Assembly: GCA_948567375.1 (NCBI GenBank)
Contig: OX419761.1
Span: 32,650,243 to 32,714,242, forward strand
Length of the DNA: 64,000 nt
Direction of reading: 5' to 3'
Source: Lunularia cruciata
Lineage: Eukaryota; Streptophyta; Marchantiopsida; Lunulariales; Lunulariaceae
Below, piece by piece: positions 11,963 to 21,785 of this stretch. A model generated the notes under the pieces. It was not told the DNA's origin, made no database searches, and worked only from the letters and a program-made list of their open reading frames with translations. Within the stretch, counting starts at the first letter, position 1. Every line of letters starts with the position of its first letter. Both the position numbers and the translations under genes were made by a program.

Positions 11963-12064
11963 AAATGAGGGTAAGGGTCTAACTCCACTAGGCCCTCCAC
12001 TCGCTCCATAGGATCTGGGCTGTCCACCCTGTCCTCGAAAACCAACTGGGCGTGGTGCACTCTG

Positions 12065-13093
12065 CTACACTCTAGAAGAAGTCACAACCGTGGATGAGGT
12101 CTCTCTACCAAATCCAACTGTCACCACTCTCTCCTCCACCATGTTGAGCTCAATACGCTCAGCCAAACCAAAGACTACTGCCAAAGTGGGCGAAGTAGCC
12201 TGCAACAACGTAGCATCACGAACTCTACGTCGCAACTCCCTGTCTAGTATCCCATACCAAAACTGGACTGCCTGGGCCTCAGTAACTCCCTGAGTGAAAC
12301 TGATCAGCCGCCTCATGCGAGTGTATGCCTTGCGTAGGCTCTCTCCAGCCTTCCGCTGGAACTCCTGCAAGCTCCTCAGCTTGTCAGTCCGCACTCCCTG
12401 GTAGTTCTGCCTCAAACATAGGAAGAACTCCACCATGGGGTTAAACCCCGGTACCACACCACCTCCTGCAGCGGTACCTCTACTCGTAGTAGCACTATCT
12501 CCAGCTAGTGCACCTCCACTAGCTCCACCAACACTACTCGAGCTAGAACTCATAGGTACAGCCGACCTACTCCTGGCCATCGAACCTGAAGTGATGGAGA
12601 CATAGTGTAGAGACCAATACTGTCTCCATAACTCAATTTCCTCCAAATGAGCTCTCCTGAACTCATGGTAGTCGTCCATCGGTGGACCCTCCAAGTGCTG
12701 AAACAACCCCTTCCATGCCATGAAGGGTGTGAACAAAGTCGGGTTCCGCATCTGCTGCAGATCACACCAACTATCGAACTCTTGGATGAAATCATCCAAC
12801 TCAATAGTACCCACTGTACCAGAGTAACGCCTAGGCCCTTTGGAGGCCCCATAAATCTCGTCCATGTCCCACAACAACGGTGCGGACACACCAAGTGCAC
12901 TCTCAACTGAATCAGCTCTTGTGTCAAACTCCAACTCAAAGTCAATCTCCTCCCTCACTGGGACCTGAGATACATGCTGATACCGAGCACCACTCCGAGT
13001 AAACCCACTGCGTACTGCAGGGCTAACTCCTCTGGAATCTCCAAAGAACTCCGTCATGACCACGTAACTGCAACAACAAACCCGAACCACCAA
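12065..13093 (-). CDS. Gag of the methyltransferase element
   Basis: A 342-codon open frame on the minus strand, just upstream of the zinc-knuckle/protease frame. The C-terminal half matches retrotransposon gag (LRSLQEFQRKAGESLRKAYTR, then FWYGILDRELRRRV), the capsid-like domain that assembles the particle. A Ser/Gly/Ala-rich linker separates it from an acidic N-terminal part. The start is the first in-frame Met (13,093); a later Met, MTEFFGDSRGV, twelve codons downstream, is also plausible. Family assignment rests on context and on these motifs. Confidence 0.75.
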   Translation of the reverse strand: MVVRVCCCSYVVMTEFFGDSRGVSPAVRSGFTRSGARYQHVSQVPVREEIDFELEFDTRADSVESALGVSAPLLWDMDEIYGASKGPRRYSGTVGTIELDDFIQEFDSWCDLQQMRNPTLFTPFMAWKGLFQHLEGPPMDDYHEFRRAHLEEIELWRQYWSLHYVSITSGSMARSRSAVPMSSSSSSVGGASGGALAGDSATTSRGTAAGGGVVPGFNPMVEFFLCLRQNYQGVRTDKLRSLQEFQRKAGESLRKAYTRMRRLISFTQGVTEAQAVQFWYGILDRELRRRVRDATLLQATSPTLAVVFGLAERIELNMVEERVVTVGFGRETSSTVVTSSRV

Positions 13094-14415
13094 CTACAAC
13101 CGCAAGTCGCAACTGCAAGTGCCCCACCAAGTGCCAACACCAACTAGACACCACCCACTAATGTAACTCTAACCGAGATAACTACACTAGGGGAAGGGCA
13201 ACCTGTAACCTGCCATCATAACACGCACTCTCACGATCTGCAGGTCATCACTTCCTGCCTCACCGGAGAGAAACAAAGGTAGTCTGACTGGTCATCACTC
13301 CAGCCTCACTACCGAGAGCACACCAGAGCACCAACGCTCAAAAGTCAAGGCACCTCACACAAACGTGGTGCACAAACAGGAAGCAGAGAATGGAGGGGAT
13401 CCAATCACAAGAAATCTAAACGAAAACCCTCCATCTCATAACACAACACGGGACTGACTCTGCCACCATTTGGCATTTGACATAAGAGTAGTTCGTATCT
13501 AAGTCCTAAGCTACCAGGATCACCAAGAATGGGATCAAACTGCCTCTCCTAGCCAAAGCTACATGTGTATAGATAACAGTGGCACAGTCACTATGACAAC
13601 AAGTGAGGGTGGACCAGTTGGCTAGGGCACCAGTCTAGGAACAAGAGATCTAGGGGTCAAACCCTGTTGCGCACAATCTAGCAAGAAAGGCAGATTTTGC
13701 CAACCAATGACCAAGATCTACACTAAACTAGCTAGCCTCACGCCAGCAAGCTGGCTTGCTGGCCCTTTTGGCCCTTCTAGGCCTTCGTAGCTTCTCATAG
13801 CCCACAGCCCTATGCCTCGAAGCCTCGAAACGCCGAAATTCAGCCAAATGAGGCCTTTCTTGTTGCCACTTCGAACCTCCTCCAAAATTGGCGAAACTTC
13901 TCCAAATCTGCGAAACTCCTCCAAACTAGCGAAACTTCTCCAAATCTGGCCAAACAGCGAAACTCCTCCAATTCTGGCCCAAAATCTGACGTAAAATCTG
14001 ACATAAAATCTGACGTAAACCCTAAAAATGGATGTCCGCCAAATCCCCCACTAACTTTCCACTCGAGCCAAATTGACAAAACGGGTTTTTCCAAATCACA
14101 ATTTCATGAGAAGAGCTTTCCAACTCCACCTTCAATTTCACTTTCTGAGCCCAACTCGCAGCAAATTGGTCATACCTTCACCTCCTGAGCTCAAAATCAC
14201 AACACTGCTTGAAAATTGCTCCTTCGTTGCTCGAAATTTGGCCAGCGCTTCCGCACACTGTCCGCCTAACTGCCAAATTTGCATCAACTACACAAGCTTC
14301 TGCACACTAGGGAAACATAGAACCTGAATCGAGCTACCACGATCCATCGAGCTTGGAGATACCACCAACACTCAACGTTCCTGCACCCGATTTCCCCCTG
14401 ACTTCACTTCTCTGA
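13094..14415 (-). other. Leader of the methyltransferase element with internal repeats
   Basis: About 1.3 kb between the LTR segment and gag with no credible gene. It contains a tRNA-like segment on the plus strand (~13,611-13,680), a 9-bp-stem inverted repeat (13,742-13,763), four imperfect ~20-bp repeats with the core GCGAAACTYCTCCAAA (13,885-13,975), and three ~14-bp repeats of the AAATCTGACRT type (13,981-14,020). A structured leader is usual for RNA packaging, but none of these was shown to act in it. Confidence 0.6.
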
Positions 14416-14865
14416 TGTAATCAGATTGCTTAACACTTTCAACTCAACTCAACTCAATCAGTACTTGATCTGTCACTCTATAAACTGCCAACAACTGGGC
14501 ACTGATTACAGTCAAGCCACACACACTCAAGCATAGAGAATCCAGGTGACGCTCGCCGGCCTCTGTCCACCATAGCCAGGAACTCGAAGGCTCAACATCA
14601 GAGAAGTGAGCTCTCTGGAGCTCACTTCGAAACTATACCCCCTGGACTCGAGCTAGCCCTGAAACCCTAACGGTCCCGCTGACGGCACACTCAACTGTGC
14701 AAACGGTGCAAAGTGACGGTGGGCCCCACCGTGAAGTCAGTACCCCAAACACGAAATCTAACCGTCGGAAAGTAGTCCCTGAGAAACTGCTAGAATAACT
14801 CTAACTACCATCACTGGAACTCCAGTGTCCGAGCATCTAGATGCGGAACTACAAATGGCGTGACA
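14416..14865 (-). repeat. Right LTR segment (unit Y) of the methyltransferase element
   Basis: 450 bp, nearly identical to 5,034-5,482 (about nine substitutions and one indel by eye, mostly transitions). On the element strand it starts TGTCACGCC and ends GATTACA. It lacks the 106-bp unit X that accompanies Y at the other end. It is followed on the plus strand by the AGGA duplication at 14,866-14,869. Confidence 0.85.
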
Positions 14866-15558
14866 AGGAGAAGAAGAAGATTGTCTTGCATTTCCATCCC
14901 AATCGATGATGAGAAGCCAATGAGGAGGAGGAACAATAGCACATTTGGCAATTAAGAAGTAAAGACAATCATAATGCAAGAACAAGACAGGATCAGAAGA
15001 TGGTTGTGCCCCTGCCAAGCAAGAAGAAGAGAAATAGAACCAAGGTGGAGAGCTCACCAATGAAGCCCCAAAAAATAAGAAGAATTAGGCAGAGAGAAGG
15101 GAAGCAAGTCTAGCAAATTGCACCTACAAAGGAAGTTGAATCTGGAGAAGAAGAAGAAGAATCCACATAGGAAAGATTGGTAGAAGAAGAGGTGTAGTTG
15201 ACCCTGTGAAGCAAAGAATCTAGTGAAGAGAGCAAATGTGAACCCAAGGTACAGCAAGATCAAGAGAAGGAGATGTCTCTGCAAGAAGAAATCAAGCGGC
15301 AGGATGCAGAAGAAGAAAAAATGGCCAAGTTAGTTATTGAGGCAGAAGAAGGACTAGTGGCAAAGACGAGGTAATACACACCAGAAGGAGAAGGTGTGTA
15401 GGTGGCCTGGCAGATCATCAATTTGGATGATGAAGAGAGTTCAGTGGATGAGGAGTCACTTACAATACAAAGTACGTGACTTTGTATTAAGACCTTGGGT
15501 TCGGAAGAAAGGAATGCGATCGCTGTAGTCATTAAAGAGAAGGTAGTAGAAGAAGTAA
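14866..15558 (+). repeat. L2a long-LTR segment, U3 coding text (piece 2 of 3)
   Basis: Continues the U3 text of piece 1: plus-strand translation begins with KKKIVLHFHPN, matching VLHFHPDL in the copy at 49,650-49,690. It becomes rich in Glu and Lys downstream. It ends at AGTAA (15,554-15,558), the target duplication of the L2b solo LTR that follows. Confidence 0.75.
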
Positions 15559-18500
15559 TGTGACAACCTGGCAAATATCACTTTTGCGGTAATCGGGTAA
15601 GTAAAGTTCATTCTCGCAGAGATACAAGTCAGAAATGTCCAAATACAAAGTCAAACAATAACAATTTCAATTCTTCTTGGTTGCATCTTTAATCCTGTAG
15701 GTAGAAACCACACCCAGAAGAGAGTAAAAAGCATTGATTCACAATCTTGTCACGAAGTAACACTTCTTAATCACAACACCTTCAACTCTTTCCAAACAAT
15801 CTTGATTGTGATGATTCAGGCTCTCCCAAAAACAACACTTCAATGTAGAACAACTTCGCCTCAGAATTGTGTTCCACCCCTCCATTAAAGGCACAACTTC
15901 CTCAATCAAAATTGCTTCACATCAACTTCACGCTACACTCACAAATGCAGAATACTACCAACACTACAATTCCTCTCAAATCTATCAAGGTGTGACAACC
16001 CGGCAAATATCACTTTTGCGGTAATCGGGTAAGTAAAGTTCATTCCCGCAGAGATCCGAGTCAAAATTGGTCAAATACGAAGCAAAGTAACAATTTCAGT
16101 TCTTCTTGGTTGCGTCTTTAATCTCTCGGGTAGAAACCACACCCAGAAGAGAGTAACAAGCACTGACTCGCAGTCTTGTCACAAATTAACACTCCTTAAT
16201 CACAAATCCTTCAATTCTTTCCAAACAATCTTGATTGTGATGATTCAGGCTCTCTCGAAAACGGCACTTCACTGCAAAATGACTTTGCCTCAGAATTGTG
16301 TTCTACCCCTCCACTGAAGGCAAAACTTCCTCGATCAAAATTGCTTCACATCAACTTCGCACTGCACTCACAAATGCAAAATACTACCAACACTACAATT
16401 CCTCTCAGATCTGTCAAGGCATTGCTCCAATTGCACTTTACTCAGGATCAAACACACAAAATGAAGATCAAGGCTGTGGAATCCAACATCCAACAAACAC
16501 TTTGACTTGCACTTCGAATTTCTCCACGCATTCACAAACACAAACACAAAGTTGATACTCGGAATCAAGCTCAAACGACGAGCACTACTTCACAGCACTT
16601 CGCTTTATCTATTCTCAGAAATAATGAGCACTGAACAACATTTGACTGCAAATGTCACTCTTAAGTAGTGAAGCAATCAACAGTTATCTTCTTAATGTAC
16701 CTCTTCTTAACAACTCTACAAACCTACAGATCTCATATGACAATGCAACCTTTCATATCTGTCTATTCAAATCTCAAATCTGTTACTAATCCAATCCGAT
16801 GTCTACTTCTTCTTCGGCTTTCAAACCCGAACCCGAAGTAACTTTACTTCCTAATATTCTGTCCTCGTGTTTCACAACTCCTAATTCCTCCACTAATTCT
16901 AGCATTTCTCCTTCCTGATATGAAATTCCTATTACAGTTAAGTCTTCTAAATCTCTATCTCCCAACCCACTCTTCTCTAAAGTGTCAAATGTCAAATCTG
17001 AAGACACCTGCACTTCTATCTCTCTTACTTTGGGTCTAACTACTATCAATTCTTTTACTATTCTATTGTGTCATCATCAAGAATTGTAATTGAAAGCATG
17101 GGTACATTATCTACACCTTCAATTTGTAACCCATTTTCCCCTAATCACTCATGTTACCAACCCGAAGACACTTATTGTCTGATCTTGCACTTTGGGTTTA
17201 TTCACTACTGTTATTTCTCCTTCAATTTCTATTCCATCTTCAATCAAAACTAAAATAGAAGTCATGGGTATCCTAACTATCCTCTTTCCATATTCTAACT
17301 TCCTCCGATCCCTCCCGCAAAACTCCCGACATCACCTTAACTGCACTCTGAGGTCGGGTTACCCCGGATTTAGTCATTTTCATCTTGAGGCAAAGTCTTT
17401 AGACCCGTAGTCATGTAAACCCAAAGTCCGAAGTACGAAATCCGAAGTACGAAATCCGAAGTCACATTGACCCAAAGTACATCTACTCCAAAAACTTCAA
17501 ATGCTTGTAACTTCTTCTACAGACCTCCAAACTTTGTGATTTTGGTGGCAATGGAAAGCCCTGAACAAGATGCTTCCAACGAGATATAACACGCTTGATT
17601 TGGAGTTGCAGTCATTGAGATATGGCCCCCGCAAGAATCCTGACCTGCAACTTCTATTTCTCTTTCGGCGTCTGATCCGAGTTTTTCCTCCTCTGACACG
17701 AAGTAAACTTCTTTGGGTTTGGTCCAATCTGAGTCATTCTTCCTCTTACATGAAGTAGACTTCCTCGGGTCTGATCAAAACACAAGTTTACACTCATTTC
17801 TTCTCCATTTGGTTTCAATTTGGTTTCAGCAAGGCATTTCTTCTTCAAAACTCATCCAAAATGAAAAATGTGGGTACCACACAAGGCATTGCTTTGATTG
17901 CACTTCACTCAAGATCAAACACACAAAATGAAAATCAAGGCTGTGGAATCCAACATCCAACAAGCACTCTGACTTGCACTTCAAAATTCTCACACATTCA
18001 CAAACACAAACACAAAGTTGATACTCGAAATCAAGCTCAAGCGACGAGCACTACTTCACAACACTTTGCTTTATCTATTCTAAAAAATTATGAGCAGTGA
18101 ATAACATAAAGTCGATTGTGAATGCCACTCTTAAATAGTGAAGCAATTGACAGTTCTAACAACTATACCGCTCTACAACAACTCTTCTAACCTGGAGATC
18201 CAAAACGACAATGCAACCCTTCATATTTGTCTCTTCAAATCTCAAATCTGTTTCTACTCCGATCCAATGTCTACTTCCTTGGCTTCCAGTCCTGAAGTAA
18301 CTTCACTCACTACTACTTTGTCCTCGGGTTTCACAACTTCTAATTCCTCTACCAATTCTACTAATTCTCCACTCTAATTTACAATTCTATCATAGGTAAT
18401 CCTTCAAAATCTCTATCTCCCAACCCTGGCTTCTCTAAAGTGTCAAATGTCAAATCCGAAGACACCTGCCTTCCTATCTCTCTTACTTCGGGTCTAATTA

Positions 18501-19366
18501 TTATCAATTTTTTTGCTAATTCTACTATATCCTCATCAAAAATTGTAATTGAAAGCATGGGTACACTATCTACACCTTCAATTTGCAACCCATTTTCTCC
18601 TAATCATTCATATAACTGACCCGAATACACTTACTGTCTGATCATGCACTTTGGGTTTATTCACTACTACTATTTCTCCTCTAATTCTATCTTATCTTCA
18701 ATCAGAACTAAAATTGAAGTCAATGGTATCCTAAATATCTTCTTTCTTTACTCTAACTTCCTCTAATGCTTCCCGCAAGATTCCTAAAGTCACCTTCACT
18801 ACACTCCAAGGTCCGGCTACCTTGGATTTAGTCATCTTTGTCTTGAGGCAAAGAAACTTCTAACCCAAAGTTGTGTAAACCCAAAGTCCGAAGTCTCAAG
18901 TCCGAAGTCCGAAGACGCCAACCCGAAGACACTAAACTACTTTGTACATTTACTCCCAAAACTTCAAATACTTGTAACTTCTTCTACAGACCTCCAAACT
19001 CTATGATTTTGGTAGCAACGGAAAGCTCTAAACAAGATGCTTCCAACGAGATATAGCACGCTTGATTCAGACTTGTGAAAATTCAGATATGGCCCCCGCA
19101 AGAATCTTGACCTGCAACTTCCTTTCCTCTTTCGGGTTTGCACTCCTTTGGCATTTGATCCGAGTTTTTTCCTCCTTTGACACAAAGTAAGTTTCTTTGG
19201 GTCTGATCCAGTCCGAGTCCTTCTTCTTCTTAAATGAAGTTGACTTCCTCGAGCTTGATCAAAACACAGGTTTCCCCTCATTTTTTCTCCATTTGGTTTC
19301 AATTTGGTTTCAGCAAGGCACTTCTTCTTCAAAACTCTTCAAAAATGAAAAAATGTAGGTACCACA
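15559..19366 (-). mobile_element. Solo L2b LTR (outer), interrupted by a second L2b LTR
   Basis: A minus-strand LTR that begins TGTGGTACC at 19,366 and ends GTTGTCACA at 15,559, flanked by AGTAA/AGTAG. Without the inner insertion it is about 1.91 kb. L2b shares both termini and its R/U5 end with L2a, but its U3 body differs. No internal domains accompany it, so it is a solo LTR, as left by LTR-LTR recombination. Confidence 0.85.
15991..17881 (-). mobile_element. Solo L2b LTR (inner), nested in the outer L2b LTR
   Basis: A 1,891-bp minus-strand LTR with perfect CAAGG duplications at 15,986-15,990 and 17,882-17,886. The outer LTR resumes after the right duplication (CAAGGCATTGC). Same family and orientation as its host, so it is the younger of the two. 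Confidence 0.9.
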
Positions 19367-21303
19367 AGTAGGATGTGAGGAAGTAGAGTATCTTTGCGAT
19401 GTGGTATGTCTACTATTATTGCAGATGGAGAAGAAGGAGAAGGAGATGTTACGCATGCAACATTGTCTGTACATCAGGATGCAGACATCCCAATGTACAG
19501 ACAGTGTTGCATGTGTTGGAGAGATTAAAATCTGAGAATTTGAAGTTGCAAGAAAGTATGATTAGAGGAGAGGAGGAAAGAGAAATATTGTGAGTTGATG
19601 CAACATTGCAAAAGAAAATCCACAAGAATCTGCAAGAGAAGTTTGAGAAGCAAGGAAGGTAGTTGGCAATAAAGATAAAGGAGGTTATGCAAGAGACTTT
19701 AGGCAGAAAAGTTACAAGCCAAAGTGAAGGCAGAGCAAGAGAAGGGCAAAGAAATGGTGGATCTAAGGAAGAAGAGTTCGACACATTCTGACAAAAGGTA
19801 GAAGAGAAGACAATATCCTGGCAGTGGGAATTTGCTAAGCAAGATCAAGAAGAAGGAAGGCTGAGAGATTTGGTGCAGATGTTAGAGGCAAAGATTGACC
19901 AGTTTGTGAAGGAATTGGAGGATTGTATAGCTGAGTATGAAGAGGAGTTGAAACTCAGCAAAGTTGTGATAGAGGAAGAATGACAGAGGAGTCAATTGGA
20001 GGGTTCACTTGATGGAGCGATCGTGGAATTGAAGGCAAAGTTAACCATGGAAGCCGAGGTGAGAATGGAGGAGTTGCGGTCACACAAATTACGATTGCTG
20101 GTGTAGGAGACTCGTAATAAGAATGCAAAGAACAAGGATTTGAACGCCTTGTTGATCAGTCTTAAGACTTGGGTTGATAGGAAGATGATAGATGTAGAGA
20201 ATAACATTTCTATTAGACTTGGGTTGATTAAGTTAGATTTAGAAAGTCTTTGGAATATTGTGTATATCAGACCCAAAGTAAGAGAGGTAGGAGTGCAAGT
20301 GCCTTTAGATTTGACACTTTAGAGAAGAGTGGGTTGGGAGGAAACAAGTTAGATAAGTTACCCACTAGTGCAATTGTAGTTTGTAGTGAAGAGGTAGTAG
20401 AAATAGCAAAGGACTTAGTAGAATTAGATAGACCTAAAGTACACAAAATGAAGGGGTATTCTTTGGGATTGGAAGCCAAAGTAGAGGTAGACATCAGATT
20501 GGATTAGGAAAATTTTTGGGATAGGAAGAGGCAAATATGAAGCAATGCATTGTCATTTTGGATGTACAAGTTGTTAAAGTTGTTAGGAAGTAGTTTAGGA
20601 AGTTAGAAACTATCAAGTGCTTAGCCTATTTAAAGGAGGCATTTGCAATGTGTTGTTGTTTAGTATTCATTATTCCTAAGAATAGATAAAGAAAAGTGTT
20701 GATTTTAGTGCTTGTTGCTTGAGCTTAATTCCGAGTATCAACTCTATGTGTGTTTGTGAGTGTTCAAAGAATTCTGAAGTGCAAGTCAATGTGTTTGTTG
20801 GATGTTGGGTTCCATAGTCTTGATCTTCATTTTGTGTGTTTGATCCTAAGTGAAGTGCAATTGGAGCAATGCCCTGATAGATCTGAGAGGAATTGTAGTA
20901 TTGAGAGTATTTTTCATTTGTGAGTGCAACACCAAGTTGATGAGAGGCAATTTTGATTGAGGAAGTTCTGCCTTCAGTGGAGGGGTGGAACACAATTTTT
21001 AAGGCAAAGCTGTTTTGCAGTGAAGTGCCATTTTAAGGAGAGATTGAATCATCACAATCAAGATTTTTTTGAAAGATTTGATGGAGTTGTGATTAAGTGT
21101 GACATTTTTGTGTGATGAGATGGTGAGCAATGCTTGTTACTCTCTTCTAGCTGTGGTTTCTACCCAAGAGACTAAAGATGCAACCAAGAAGAACTACTTG
21201 TTACCATTTGACTTTGTATTTGACCAATTTTGAATTGTATCTCTACGGGAACTAACTTTACTTACCTGATTACCGCAAAAGTGATATTTGTCAGGTTGTC
21301 ACA
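19367..21303 (+). repeat. L2a long-LTR segment with coiled-coil text, promoter and U5 end (piece 3 of 3)
   Basis: Plus-strand text rich in Glu, Lys and Leu (for example LERLKSENLKLQES at ~19,510-19,560) continues the U3 coding region as a probable coiled coil to about 20,510. A TATA-like box, TATTTAAAGG, lies at 20,627-20,636, followed by the transcribed R/U5 part and the LTR end GGTTGTCACA at 21,303. The same box is at 41,772-41,781. Beyond it lies an older methyltransferase-family element, so this LTR was inserted into that copy. Confidence 0.8.
19454..19513. repeat. Long inverted repeat (hairpin)
   Basis: Arms of 21 bases (19,454-19,474 and 19,493-19,513) are complementary but for one position. 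A further 5-bp pair (GGATG with CATCC) continues inside after a 2-base mismatch, leaving a 4-base loop. It lies inside the L2a U3 coiled-coil text. I did not see an equivalent hairpin in the L2a copy at 32-33 kb. Confidence 0.8.
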
Positions 21304-21785
21304 CACTATAACTAAAAAACATTGATGCTATCTCATGATCAATGGTAAAGGTATGACAATTCCAAATTCCAATGGTAACCCAACCTCAAAAAAGCTAATA
21401 AGTACAATTATAGCATAAGAGCATTGAATGATCCTCTAAGTTGGTCACAAACCAAAAAGTTTTCAACAAACTATTGTACATTGATTTGCATAGTGTGCCA
21501 CCAATAATGACTCTAAAGTAAGCTATATGTTGTCTTTGCTCCAAAATGTATTAACTCTTCATGAGCATGTTGTACCAATTGTGATCCCTAAGATAGAAGA
21601 GGTACTACTTGTACCCTACCATCATTTGAAATGAAAATAAGATGTTTTCACTCCAATCTAAACCATCTAGCTCATTGAAGGACATGGTTGTTCTCCTTAG
21701 CATTAATTGTAACACTTGTAATACCAATGCAAAGATAGTCCATCACCAAGACATCATCATGAATATCTTGTTGACTCATTGTTGT

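Larger units (their letters stand above)
4928..14865 (-). mobile_element. Ty3/gypsy element carrying a C5 DNA methyltransferase and a PHD finger
   Basis: A 9,938-bp insertion with AGGA duplications, reading leftward. Order on its strand: LTR segment, ~1.3 kb leader, gag, two zinc knuckles, retropepsin, DNMT3/DRM-like cytosine-5 methyltransferase, RT, RNase H, integrase, PHD finger, polypurine tract, terminal LTR segments. By eye the two ~450-bp LTR segments differ by about nine substitutions and one indel (~2 percent), so the insertion is recent. It is GC-richer than the surrounding old repeats. The frames have about four or five interruptions, so it looks nearly whole but broken. Known background: capture of cytosine methyltransferases by retrotransposons has been described in dinoflagellates and a charophyte alga; a land-plant copy of this layout is what makes it notable. 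Confidence 0.9.

Noticed and set aside
15559-19366. A CRISPR-like or tandem array suggested by repeated GTGACAACC ends
   Set aside because: The repeats are the ends of two nested LTRs with target duplications, not regularly spaced short repeats.
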